Of a DNA stretch of 43,238 nt, positions 8,033 through 16,254 are shown one piece after another. The position numbers were made by a program, and so were the translations under genes. The notes beneath the pieces were generated by a model, which made no database searches, was not told where the DNA came from, and was given only the letters and a program-made list of their open reading frames with translations. Source of the stretch: Methylotenera oryzisoli (GTDB taxonomy: Bacteria; Pseudomonadota; Gammaproteobacteria; Burkholderiales; Methylophilaceae). Location: positions 1-43,238 of the forward strand of contig CAMBZE010000006.1 of NCBI GenBank assembly GCA_945872425.1, in the 5' to 3' direction. Position 1 is the first letter of the stretch. Each line of letters opens with the position of its first letter.

Positions 8033-10366
8033 ATGCTAACAAATACTTCCTCTGCTGAAGATGTTGTGCCAAATCCGGCTTGGACCATTTTAGATACCGA
8101 AGACCAATGGCAACAATTTAGCCAACCTTTTGGTAACGACGCCTCGCAACCGCTTGTGCAATCCAGCTTATTATTAGACGGTTTACGTTGCGCCGCCTGC
8201 TCAAGCATTATTGAGCAAGGCCTGCAAGCCTCACCTGGCATTGTAAGTGCACGCGTGAGTATGTCTAAAAAACGTGCCGTTGTCGTATGGTCCCCCTCCG
8301 TCACACTTCCTTCAAAAATTCTCGGCACGATTCAGGCGCTGGGGTATAGCGCCAGCCCTGCATCGCAACAAGAGAGCGACTTAATCTCATTAAAAAAACA
8401 ACGTGGTGCTTTCTGGCGCTGGATGGTGGCCGGTTTCTGCATGATGCAAGTGATGATGTACGCAAGCCCGACGTACTTCACAGCATCCGGTGAAATTTCA
8501 ACTGATATTCTTCATCTGCTCAACTGGGCATCATGGCTACTCAGCTTGCCTGTATTGCTATTTTCTAGCAGCTCATTTTTTGGTAATGCATTACGTGACT
8601 TGAAACTCCGGCAAATCAGCATGGATTTACCCGTTGCATTAGGCATCGTCATCACATTTGCCGTAAGCTCGGCAGCAACATTTGAACCCAATAGCTGGTG
8701 GGGACATACCGTCTATTTTGATTCACTCACCATGTTCGTGTTCTTTTTACTATCTGCACGTTTGATTGAAGTAAAGCTACATCGAAAAACATTGGGGGCA
8801 TTAGAAGGCTTGGTAAGCCGCATTCCCGAAAATACAGAGCGTCAGAATGCAGACGGCACATTTACACGCGTGCTAAATACGCAACTTAACATTAGCGACA
8901 TTGTTCGCGTTGGCATCGGTGAGGCCTTTCCTGCCGACGGCAAAATCACTTCAGGCAACACCAGCGTTGACGAATCATTACTCACTGGTGAGTCAACGCC
9001 CATTCAGAAAAATCTGCATGATAACGTCATTGCCGGTAGCTACAACCTGCGTCAACCTGTCAGTATCGTACTTGAAACTATCGGTGAATCCACCAAATAT
9101 GGTCAAATTGTCAGCCTGATTAACCAGGCTGCGATAGAAAAACCTAGGCTCTCGCAATTAGCTGATCGTGTAGCAAGGCCATTTTTACTGTTTGTCATAT
9201 TAAGCGCAGCGCTTGCCGCCGCATTATTGTGGGATGTTGATCGTGGCCGCGCGCTCATGACCGCCGCCGCAGTTCTAATTGTCACATGCCCTTGTGCGCT
9301 ATCATTGGCAACCCCTGCGGCCATGCTAGCAAGTGCCAGTGCGTTTGTTAAGCGCGGAATATTGATTAAACGCTTACAGGCAATTGAAAATATTGCAGAT
9401 ATTGACACCGTCATCTTTGACAAAACCGGCACGCTGACTGAAGATCATATCAAAATCAACGCCATCCATTTTAAAGAAGGCCTGACAGAATCCAGCGCGC
9501 TTGCCTTAGCTGCAACCATTGCCACGCATTCCCTGCACCCCATTTCACGTGCGCTTTGCAATGCAAATAAAAATAACCCGCTCACGGACCACATTGAACT
9601 TGATGACATTCAAGAAAGCACGGGGTCGGGGATAAGCGCCAGCATTAAGCCCTCACCTTCAAATAAGGCAAGCCATGCAGAAACATTGGCAAATGGCCAA
9701 ATCAAACTAGGCTCGGCGCAATTTTGCGGAGTAACGCAAACGAATCTGCACGCGCAGCAAGTATTTTTGGCCGATGCAAACGGCTGGCTGGCCACGTTTA
9801 CACTGCAAGAAGCCATCAAACATTACGCTGCGCAAACCATGCAACAGTTAAAGGATGCCAAGCTGGACATTGAGCTTTTATCCGGCGACAAATCTGGTGT
9901 AGTAGAGGCAACTGCAAAGGAACTTGGCATTTCACATTACCAATCCGCATGCAGCCCACATGAAAAACTGCTCCGCCTGCAAGCCCTTAAAGCACAACAC
10001 AAAAAAGTACTCATGGTGGGAGACGGGCTTAATGACGGCCCGATCCTGGCGAGTGCGCATGTATCAATCGCCATGGGCAAGGGTGTGCCGCTAACAATGG
10101 CGCACGCCGACTATATCTTTTTAAATGGCGACATCAGCCAAATCCCGCAACTGATTCGTCATGCACAACAAACCATGCAAGTCATCAAACAAAATATCGC
10201 GTGGGCAATTGTTTACAACTTGATCAGCATTCCTCTCGCATTTTCTGGCGTATTATCAGCTTGGCTGGCGGGACTAGGCATGGCAGCGAGCTCACTCATT
10301 GTCGTCGCCAATGCGTTACGTTTAACCAAGTTTTCAGCACCTGCCCACAACCAAGCAAAGGTCTAA
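8033..10366 (+). CDS. ccoI: Copper-translocating P-type ATPase of the CcoI/FixI type
   Basis: This is a P1B copper ATPase. It has an N-terminal heavy-metal-associated domain with the CAAC metal site (GLRCAACSSI, about residue 57), the membrane motif CPC (419-421), the phosphorylated Asp in DKTGTLT (D463) and the hinge GDGLNDG from 663. CcoI proteins supply copper to the cbb3 oxidase, and the adjacent ccoS supports this over a generic CopA. ATG 8033 is chosen because AGGGA (8021-8025) sits at good spacing. A longer frame from TTG 8009 exists but lacks a ribosome site. Length is 777 aa. It is separated from ccoNOQP by the whole aa3 block. Confidence 0.92.
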   Translation: MLTNTSSAEDVVPNPAWTILDTEDQWQQFSQPFGNDASQPLVQSSLLLDGLRCAACSSIIEQGLQASPGIVSARVSMSKKRAVVVWSPSVTLPSKILGTIQALGYSASPASQQESDLISLKKQRGAFWRWMVAGFCMMQVMMYASPTYFTASGEISTDILHLLNWASWLLSLPVLLFSSSSFFGNALRDLKLRQISMDLPVALGIVITFAVSSAATFEPNSWWGHTVYFDSLTMFVFFLLSARLIEVKLHRKTLGALEGLVSRIPENTERQNADGTFTRVLNTQLNISDIVRVGIGEAFPADGKITSGNTSVDESLLTGESTPIQKNLHDNVIAGSYNLRQPVSIVLETIGESTKYGQIVSLINQAAIEKPRLSQLADRVARPFLLFVILSAALAAALLWDVDRGRALMTAAAVLIVTCPCALSLATPAAMLASASAFVKRGILIKRLQAIENIADIDTVIFDKTGTLTEDHIKINAIHFKEGLTESSALALAATIATHSLHPISRALCNANKNNPLTDHIELDDIQESTGSGISASIKPSPSNKASHAETLANGQIKLGSAQFCGVTQTNLHAQQVFLADANGWLATFTLQEAIKHYAAQTMQQLKDAKLDIELLSGDKSGVVEATAKELGISHYQSACSPHEKLLRLQALKAQHKKVLMVGDGLNDGPILASAHVSIAMGKGVPLTMAHADYIFLNGDISQIPQLIRHAQQTMQVIKQNIAWAIVYNLISIPLAFSGVLSAWLAGLGMAASSLIVVANALRLTKFSAPAHNQAKV

Positions 10367-10370
10367 GATC

Positions 10371-10508
10371 ATGGACATTCTATTTATACTCATTCCGCTT
10401 TCCGTCATCATGGCACTTATCGTGCTGGGAGGCCTGTGGTGGGCAGTGTATCGCGGCCAATTTGAAGACATCGAGGATGAGGGCAAAAGAATTTTAGAAG
10501 ACGATTAG
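10371..10508 (+). CDS. ccoS: cbb3 oxidase maturation protein CcoS
   Basis: This 45-aa peptide starts MDILFILIPLSVIMAL and has one transmembrane helix (3-25). It then has the CcoS-typical WWAVYRGQFEDIEDEG and an acidic tail. CcoS is needed for cofactor insertion into CcoN of the cbb3 oxidase in Rhodobacter. It begins four bases after the ccoI stop, so the two are coupled. It is short but convincing from its position and motif. Confidence 0.9.
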   Translation: MDILFILIPLSVIMALIVLGGLWWAVYRGQFEDIEDEGKRILEDD

Positions 10509-10583
10509 AAAACTTTACCCCCATACGCCTTCCTCAATGACCATCTAAAACTCCCGCTAGATGTAACCATAAATTTCAAATCT

Positions 10584-10599
10584 GTTACAGAATTGTAAC
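10584..10599. promoter_or_regulatory. 16-bp palindrome in the coxBA upstream region
   Basis: GTTACAGAATTGTAAC is a perfect dyad (6-4-6). A possible sigma-70 promoter follows: TTGAAC at 10606-10611, a 17-base gap and TATTTT at 10629-10634. This would place the dyad just upstream of the -35, a position suited to an activator. The binding protein is unknown. Confidence 0.4.
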
Positions 10600-10634
10600 T
10601 TTTTCTTGAACCCGTGATGGTTTTATGTTATTTT

Positions 10635-10658
10635 TTGACGTGCGTCAAAATGACGCAC
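10635..10658. promoter_or_regulatory. RegA-like box before the aa3 oxidase block
   Basis: GTGCGTCAAAATGACGCAC (10640-10658) is a perfect 7-5-7 dyad. Its core GCGTCAAAATGACGC has the same layout as the sites at 29303 and 30023. An FNR-like reading, TTGACGTGCGTCAA (10635-10648), overlaps it, so one or both regulators could bind. It lies 50 bases before the first gene of the block. Confidence 0.55.
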
Positions 10659-10707
10659 CAATAAAAGTTATAAAGCCTATCGTTAACCATGCAAATTGTA
10701 GGGATAT

Positions 10708-11172
10708 ATGGCAATTACGGCTTCTGGCAGCAAAATTATTGTCAAGCCAAGTAACTCGCTTTCCCTCAGAGGGTTTGTGTACTTATTTGTTGGGATTGTT
10801 GTAATCACAATGACAATTGCGGTTGGTGTGTCGGTAGCTGGTGCTTGGTTTGTATTGCCTTTTGCCGGACTTGAAGTTTTAGCGTTTGCTTGCGCGTTTT
10901 ATCATGTTTACCTTCATTATGATGATTACGAAAGCATTACGCTGGAAAGTAATCATGTCGTTGTTGAGAGGCATGCTTACAAGAGTACAGAAAAGGTCAC
11001 ATTTCAACGGTACTGGGCTAAAGTGACAATACGTAACATGATAGACGGAACAAGTGGGCTTTTCATAGGCTCACATGGTAGGGAAGTAGAATTTGGTAAG
11101 CGTTTTATGGATGATATACAACGCATTGAACTCGCAAAGCAACTCAAAGTGCAGTTAGCCAAATTCGAATAA
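10708..11172 (+). CDS. DUF2244 membrane protein of the oxidase cluster
   Basis: This 154-aa protein has two adjacent transmembrane helices (about 22-45 and 48-70) and a soluble C-terminal half. Its pattern (PSNSLSLRGF near the N-terminus, FYHVYLHYDDYESI, then VVVERH) fits the DUF2244 family, which often sits beside cytochrome c oxidase genes. The function is unknown; a role in oxidase assembly is inferred from position. It is the first gene after the 200-base regulatory region and lies 46 bases before coxB. Confidence 0.75.
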   Translation: MAITASGSKIIVKPSNSLSLRGFVYLFVGIVVITMTIAVGVSVAGAWFVLPFAGLEVLAFACAFYHVYLHYDDYESITLESNHVVVERHAYKSTEKVTFQRYWAKVTIRNMIDGTSGLFIGSHGREVEFGKRFMDDIQRIELAKQLKVQLAKFE

Positions 11173-11218
11173 ATTGGCTAACTTAAACTTGGTTTTAATC
11201 ATTTAATTTGGAGCGTGT

Positions 11219-12391
11219 ATGTTAATGCAAGGACTTAAAAAAATTGGTCTTGGCTTGTTGTTGGCAATGGTAACTATGGTTGCATATGCTGATTACAGCT
11301 GGAACTTTCCTGAGCCAGTAACCCCAATGGCCTTAGACACGCTGCATGTGCATAATAAATTTATGTTGATTGCAATAGCGATTTTTTTCGCAGTGCTTGC
11401 AATCATGGTTTATTCCATTTTTGCACATCGGAAAAGCAAGGGGTTCAAATCTGTTGCCGACAAAGCCCCCTCAACAGCCATGGAAATTTTCTGGACATTG
11501 GTGCCATTTGCCATACTCCTGTTGATTGACTTCGTTATTATGGGCATTCCCGCCTATCACAGCGTCATCATGATGGAAGACACGCGCAATAAATCTGAAA
11601 TGGTCATCAAAGTAACAGGGTCACAATGGCGCTGGCAGTATGAGTATATGGATGGTGACGCGCAAGGCATTAAGTTTGTAAGTAATTTATCCACCAATGA
11701 CAAGCAAATGCACAACGAAGAAGAAAAGGGTGAGAATTATCTATTAGAGGTAGATAACCCGTTAGTATTGCCAGTGGGTGTAAAAGTGCGCATATTGATG
11801 ACGGCAACGGATGTGCTGCATAACTGGTGGGTGCCTCAGTTCGGCTCTTCACGTCTGGCTGTACCAGGCTTTATCCGTGAGACATGGGTGCAAGTAGACA
11901 AGCCTGGTGTTTACCGTGGGCAGTGTAAAGAACTGTGCGGCAAAGGTCATGGCTACATGCCTGTCGTGGTAAATGCCGTGTCTAAAGAAGAATATCAAGC
12001 GTGGGTAGCTGCCAAGAAAGAAGAATCGGCAAAAGCTAATGCCGGCGCTGATAAAGAATGGACAAAAGAAGACCTGGTAGCTGAAGGTAAAAAAGTTTAT
12101 GAGAAAAACTGTGCAGTGTGCCACCAAGTTTCAGGTGCAGGGTTACCACCAGCTTTCCCAGCATTAACTGGCAGTAAAATTACCACTACCCCAACTTTTG
12201 GTGCTGATGGTAAATATTTGCCTGACAGCCATATGGATCGCGTACTGAACGGCGTTCGTATGATGCCGGCATGGAAAGCCGTATTGTCCGATACCGAAAT
12301 CGCGGCTGTTATTACCTATGAGCGCAATGCGCTGGGCAACAACGTAGGTGATGTGGTACAACCTTCACAAGTAAAAGCTGCACGTCAATAA
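11219..12391 (+). CDS. coxB: Cytochrome c oxidase subunit II with fused cytochrome c domain (caa3 type)
   Basis: The 390-aa protein has a signal peptide (MLMQGLKKIGLGLLL to about 24) and two transmembrane helices (about 48-70 and 90-115). A CuA cupredoxin domain follows with C236-x3-C240-x3-H244-x2-M247. A C-terminal class I cytochrome c domain carries C298-A-V-C-H302 and a distal Met in RMMPAW. Subunit II accepts electrons from cytochrome c at CuA; the fused heme marks a caa3-type enzyme. GGAG at 11210-11213 supports the 11219 start. It is followed 27 bases later by coxA. Confidence 0.96.
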   Translation: MLMQGLKKIGLGLLLAMVTMVAYADYSWNFPEPVTPMALDTLHVHNKFMLIAIAIFFAVLAIMVYSIFAHRKSKGFKSVADKAPSTAMEIFWTLVPFAILLLIDFVIMGIPAYHSVIMMEDTRNKSEMVIKVTGSQWRWQYEYMDGDAQGIKFVSNLSTNDKQMHNEEEKGENYLLEVDNPLVLPVGVKVRILMTATDVLHNWWVPQFGSSRLAVPGFIRETWVQVDKPGVYRGQCKELCGKGHGYMPVVVNAVSKEEYQAWVAAKKEESAKANAGADKEWTKEDLVAEGKKVYEKNCAVCHQVSGAGLPPAFPALTGSKITTTPTFGADGKYLPDSHMDRVLNGVRMMPAWKAVLSDTEIAAVITYERNALGNNVGDVVQPSQVKAARQ

Positions 12392-12418
12392 TTTAAGTAT
12401 TAGGCACAGGAGAAGTTT

Positions 12419-14011
12419 ATGAGTACAACAACCGTAGCGCATCATGATGAGCATGCTGACCACCCAACAGGCATCATGCGTTGGCTAACCACAACAAACC
12501 ATAAGGATATTGGTACGATGTACCTGACCTTTGCGTTGATTATGTTTTTGGTTGGCGGCAGTATGATTCTGGCCATTCGCGCTGAATTGTTTCAGCCCGG
12601 GTTGCAATTGATGAATCCTGATTTTTTCAATCAGCTTATTGGTGTGCATGCATTAGTCATGATTTTTGCCGCATTGATGCCTGCGGCAACAGGTTTTGCC
12701 AACTGGATGATTCCGTTGCAAATTGGTGCACCCGACATGGCGTTACCGCGCCTGAATAACTGGGGCTTTTGGTTACTGCCACCCGCAGCGATTCTGTTAA
12801 CCCTACCGTTCACATTGGCATTATTTGGTATTGGCGATGGCGCATTAGCAACGGGGTGGACCTTCTACCCACCGCTGTCGGTGCAGGGCGGCATTGGCGT
12901 TGACTTTGCCATTTTTTCTGTGCATTTGTTGGGCATTTCTTCAGTATTGGGTTCTATCAACGTTATTGTGACTATATTTAATATGCGCGCGCCTGGCATG
13001 ACATTAATGAAAATGCCGATGTTTGTTTGGGGTTGGTTAATTACCGCATTCTTATTGATTGCGACCATTCCAGTGCTGGCCGGTGCAGTCACCATGTTGC
13101 TGACAGATCGTCACTTTGGCACCCACTTCTTTGATGCGGCCGGTGGTGGCGACCCTATTTTGTTCCAGCATTTATTCTGGTTCTTTGGTCACCCTGAAGT
13201 GTATATTTTGTTATTACCGGTTTGGGGTTTTATTCCACAAATTCTGCAAACATTCTCGCGTAAACCTATGTATGGCTACAAAGCACAGGTTTATTCATTC
13301 TGGGGCATTGGTGCGCTGTCAGTGATTGTTTGGGCTCACCACTTCTTTACGGCAGGATTGCCAGTACCCGCTTTGCTCTACTTTATGTACAGCACGATGG
13401 CAATTTCATTGCCGCTCGCTGTGTTGTTCTTCTGCTGGATTAAAACCATGTGGAAAGGCTCAATGAGTTTTGAAACACCGATGCTGTTTACAGTAGGCTG
13501 GGTTATCTTGTTCGGTATTGGGGGATTAACCGGCTTGGTGTTGGCGGACGTTGCCGCAGATGCGCAATATCACAACAGCTATTTTATTGTTGCGCACTTC
13601 CACTACACACTATTTGCCGGTGGCATCATGGGCATCATGGCTGGCGTGTATTACTGGTTACCTAAAATGACTGGTCACATGTACAACGAGAAATTAGGTA
13701 AAACACATTTCTGGTTGACGGCAATCTCCTTTAACCTGACCTTTATTCCACAGTTTTTCTTGGGTCTGGCTGGTATGCCACGTCGTATTCCTGACTATGC
13801 ATTGCAATTTGCTGAATTCAATATGATTTCTACAGTTTCGGCCTTTGTTTTAGGATTGTCTCAGTTGCTGTTCGTGTACATCGTTATTACCTGCGTACGT
13901 GGTGGTAAAAAAGCAAGCGATCAAGTGTGGGAAGGCGCACAAGGTTTGGAGTGGACATTGCCGTCACCCCCGCCATATCATAGCTTTACAGAGCAACCTG
14001 TTATCAAGTAA
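12419..14011 (+). CDS. coxA: Cytochrome c oxidase subunit I (aa3 type)
   Basis: This 530-aa, 12-helix catalytic subunit reduces O2 at the heme a3-CuB site and pumps protons. Visible ligands are H77 (low-spin heme a), H258 in HPEVY with the cross-linked Y262, H307-H308 (CuB), and H393/H395 in HFHYT (heme a3 and heme a). The HPEVY motif and length place it in the A family. A ribosome site (AGGAGAAG) precedes ATG 12419. Confidence 0.98.
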   Translation: MSTTTVAHHDEHADHPTGIMRWLTTTNHKDIGTMYLTFALIMFLVGGSMILAIRAELFQPGLQLMNPDFFNQLIGVHALVMIFAALMPAATGFANWMIPLQIGAPDMALPRLNNWGFWLLPPAAILLTLPFTLALFGIGDGALATGWTFYPPLSVQGGIGVDFAIFSVHLLGISSVLGSINVIVTIFNMRAPGMTLMKMPMFVWGWLITAFLLIATIPVLAGAVTMLLTDRHFGTHFFDAAGGGDPILFQHLFWFFGHPEVYILLLPVWGFIPQILQTFSRKPMYGYKAQVYSFWGIGALSVIVWAHHFFTAGLPVPALLYFMYSTMAISLPLAVLFFCWIKTMWKGSMSFETPMLFTVGWVILFGIGGLTGLVLADVAADAQYHNSYFIVAHFHYTLFAGGIMGIMAGVYYWLPKMTGHMYNEKLGKTHFWLTAISFNLTFIPQFFLGLAGMPRRIPDYALQFAEFNMISTVSAFVLGLSQLLFVYIVITCVRGGKKASDQVWEGAQGLEWTLPSPPPYHSFTEQPVIK

Positions 14012-14027
14012 TTTAAGCGCTAAATTA

Positions 14028-14051
14028 AGGCTCAGTCGTTTGATTGAGCCT
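14028..14051 (+). other. Intercistronic hairpin after coxA
   Basis: AGGCTCAGTC / GATTGAGCCT form a 10-bp stem (one G-U pair) with loop GTTT, directly before the ribosome site of the next small gene. There is no T-run, so it looks more like an mRNA-stabilising or translation-tuning element than a terminator. Confidence 0.55.
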
Positions 14052-14061
14052 GCGGAAATAT

Positions 14062-14160
14062 ATGGAAAATAAAGACGTTTCAAAAAGTAACAAAAAAGTT
14101 GCCTTAATTTTAGGGCTTGTAGCTTTGGCTTTATATTTGGCTTCCATGTTCGCAATATGA
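14062..14160 (+). CDS. Small single-helix oxidase assembly peptide
   Basis: This 32-aa peptide starts MENKDVSKSNKKVA, followed by one transmembrane helix (about 13-31). Its TGA overlaps the ctaG start (ATGA), showing translational coupling. Tiny one-helix peptides at this position, between coxA and ctaG, are known in betaproteobacteria as cytochrome oxidase small assembly proteins. The assignment rests on position, coupling and topology. Confidence 0.72.
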   Translation: MENKDVSKSNKKVALILGLVALALYLASMFAI

Positions 14161-14723
14161 CCATAAATGCCGAGAATGGTAGCTCAAGTCTTGCGGAACA
14201 AAGAAATTTAGCCAATAAAAAACTAGGGTTTAAATTGGTTTGGATTGTTGTGGGCTCTATCGTATTTGCATTCGCACTGGTGCCGCTATATGACGTTTTA
14301 TGTACGATGACCGGATTGAATGGCAAGACAAATAGCACCGCAACTGAACTGAAAAATGCAAAGGTTGACAACACTAGATGGGTCACAGTGCAGTTTACCT
14401 CGAATGTAATGCCGGGCTTAGGTTGGAATTTTTATCCGAAACAAGCCAGTATTAAATTACATCCGGGGCAAGTTGAAACGGTACTATTTGAAGCTAAAAA
14501 CATTACAAGTCAGGTGGTCGCGGGACAAGCTATCCCCAGCGTAACACCAGGGATAGCATCAGGATACCTTAAGAAAATTGAATGTTTTTGCTTTACTAGG
14601 CAAGAGTTGAAGGCAGGAGAGACTAAAATCATGCCACTACGATTTTTTGTCAGTCCTGATCTGCCGAGTGACGTAAATGAAATGACATTGTCATACGCTT
14701 TTTTTAGTGCAGATAAGCGTTAA
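14157..14723 (+). CDS. ctaG: Cytochrome c oxidase assembly protein CtaG/Cox11
   Basis: This 188-aa protein has one N-terminal transmembrane helix (about 25-47, ending in VPLYDVLCTMTGLNG) and a periplasmic immunoglobulin-like domain with the copper-binding CFCF motif (ECFCFTRQ). Cox11 delivers copper to the CuB site of subunit I. The start overlaps the preceding 32-aa gene by four bases. Confidence 0.95.
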   Translation: MTINAENGSSSLAEQRNLANKKLGFKLVWIVVGSIVFAFALVPLYDVLCTMTGLNGKTNSTATELKNAKVDNTRWVTVQFTSNVMPGLGWNFYPKQASIKLHPGQVETVLFEAKNITSQVVAGQAIPSVTPGIASGYLKKIECFCFTRQELKAGETKIMPLRFFVSPDLPSDVNEMTLSYAFFSADKR

Positions 14724-14796
14724 AGTTTTGATTTATTGTTTTAAGTGATGCAAGTTGAAGTAGATTAAATAAACATAATGCAATAGGAGCTTATGC

Positions 14797-15705
14797 ATGG
14801 AAACACATTCAGGTAATCATTATTATGTACCGCATGGGAGTTTATACCCATCCGTTATTTCAGCAGGTCTGTTGATGCTTGCGTCAGGGTTCATTTTTAG
14901 CGTTGCTACAGATACAAACAAGGATTTAGCTTACCTGCAAACGCCAGGAGAATGGATGATGTATATCGGTACAGCCATTATTCTGGTCATGACATTCAAA
15001 TGGTTGGGTGCGGTTGTAACCGAAAGCATTACGGGTCAATACAAAAAATGGGAAGATAAATCTTTCCGTATTGGCATGATTGTATTTATCTGCTCGGAGG
15101 TCGCCTTCTTTGCGGCATTCTTTGGCGCACTGTTTTACATGCGCATTATTTCCGTGCCAGATTTAGCCGCATTTGATCCATTATTTACACCCTATAAAGA
15201 TTTCCTAGGCACTTGGCCATCTATCGGCCCAGGCGGCATGGTGTTGGGTACGGAATATGTACCTCCCGCCGATTTCAAGCCGATGCACTGGTCCGGGTTG
15301 CCTTTAGTTAACACAATATTGCTGCTTACTTCTGGTGCGACCATTACCTGGGCACACTGGGGGCTCATCAAAAACAATCGTAAACAGCTCATTATTGGCA
15401 TGGCACTCACTGTTGCACTCGGCACTGCCTTTTTGATTTGTCAGGCGGCTGAATATCATGAAGCTTATACTGAAATGGGTTTAACTTTGGGGTCTGGTGC
15501 TTATGGCGCAACTTTCTTCATGCTGACCGGCTTCCACGGATTTCATGTGACTTTGGGTACAATCATGCTCATTGTGATATTACTACGTTGCATGAAAGGT
15601 CACTTTACCCCTGAGCATCACTTTGGTTTTGAGGGTGTAGCCTGGTACTGGCACTTTGTTGATGTGGTTTGGTTAGGGTTATTCATATTTGTCTATATGT
15701 TATAG
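14797..15705 (+). CDS. coxC: Cytochrome c oxidase subunit III
   Basis: This 302-aa protein has seven predicted transmembrane helices. Family motifs are YYVPHGSLYPSV at the N-terminus, FICSEVAFFAAFFGALFYMR and TGFHGFHVTLGT, with FEGVAWYWHFVDVVWLGLF at the C-terminus. Subunit III stabilises the catalytic core and sustains proton uptake. AGGAG (14785-14789) fits ATG 14797. A strong terminator follows, so the first oxidase transcript (DUF2244 to coxC) ends here. Confidence 0.97.
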   Translation: METHSGNHYYVPHGSLYPSVISAGLLMLASGFIFSVATDTNKDLAYLQTPGEWMMYIGTAIILVMTFKWLGAVVTESITGQYKKWEDKSFRIGMIVFICSEVAFFAAFFGALFYMRIISVPDLAAFDPLFTPYKDFLGTWPSIGPGGMVLGTEYVPPADFKPMHWSGLPLVNTILLLTSGATITWAHWGLIKNNRKQLIIGMALTVALGTAFLICQAAEYHEAYTEMGLTLGSGAYGATFFMLTGFHGFHVTLGTIMLIVILLRCMKGHFTPEHHFGFEGVAWYWHFVDVVWLGLFIFVYML

Positions 15706-15718
15706 ACATTAAAAACGT

Positions 15719-15750
15719 AAAAAAGGCGGTGCTTCAGCATCGCCTTTTTT
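15719..15750 (+). terminator. Rho-independent terminator after coxC
   Basis: Stem GGCGGTGC / GCATCGCC (one G-U pair) has loop TTCA, six A before and six T after. It closes the aa3 transcript and could also act on the minus strand. Confidence 0.93.
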
Positions 15751-15767
15751 GTTTAACTGTTTAATAG

Positions 15768-15780
15768 TTAGAGAAACGCT
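15768..15780. repeat. Solo MITE-end-like sequence
   Basis: TTAGAGAAACGCT resembles the MITE end TTAAGGAARCACT with three mismatches, directly upstream of the hairpin repeat. Confidence 0.35.
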
Positions 15781-15795
15781 AATTTATTTCATGTA

Positions 15796-15965
15796 CGTCA
15801 TACCAACGTAGGCTGGTATCCAGTCAAGGCGGTAGTCACGAATGGTTATTTCTTGAGCAGCGCTAGCATTCACATGGTCTAGATTCCCGCCTATCGCGCA
15901 TGAATAGCCAGCTTCAGTTGGCATATTCTGCGGTGATGACCTTTACGGTTACACGGGAATGACGG
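15796..15965. repeat. Structured intergenic repeat, copy A
   Basis: The copy is bounded by CGTCATACC and GGGAATGACGG. Its right half aligns with copy B (19711-19840): GCATGAATA, a hairpin, then TATTCTGCGGTGATGACC. The hairpin stem is GCCAGC/GTTGGC here but ATCTGC/GCAGAT in copy B, so pairing is kept while bases differ. A second stem, TGACC/GGTTA, follows. This copy fills most of the gap between coxC and the DUF2909 gene. Confidence 0.72.
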
Positions 15966-16014
15966 CTAGAGCGGTTTTTAGCAATAAAACAGTTCGTGTA
16001 AATGTCTCGAATAA

Positions 16015-16224
16015 TTAAAGCGAATGACCAATGAGTCCGAAATAGCCAGCAATCACTAAGCCAATAAACAAGGTAATAGAAAGACCAATGCGAAAAGTAA
16101 GCGCTTTTACCGTGCGGTCATCGCTAACCCCTTTGTTCTTCATCAGAAAAAATAAGGCAGAAAATAGACTGCCAATAATGACGAGTAAAACTAGTACAAT
16201 AACAATTTTGATTAACATCATCAT
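16015..16224 (-). CDS. DUF2909 twin-transmembrane protein
   Basis: Two transmembrane helices (IVIVLVLLVIIGSLFSALFFL and ITLFIGLVIAGYFGLIG) flank a basic loop with TVKALTFRIGLS, the DUF2909 pattern. The product is about 69 aa and is a usual companion of oxidase clusters, of unknown function. Three ATGs in a row (16224, 16221, 16218) fit the family's short N-terminus. Longer frames from 16248 or 16275 would reach or overlap the divergent SURF1 start. Confidence 0.75.
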   Translation of the reverse strand: MMMLIKIVIVLVLLVIIGSLFSALFFLMKNKGVSDDRTVKALTFRIGLSITLFIGLVIAGYFGLIGHSL

Positions 16225-16254
16225 ATCCAGTGAATTTAGATACGACATTATGCG

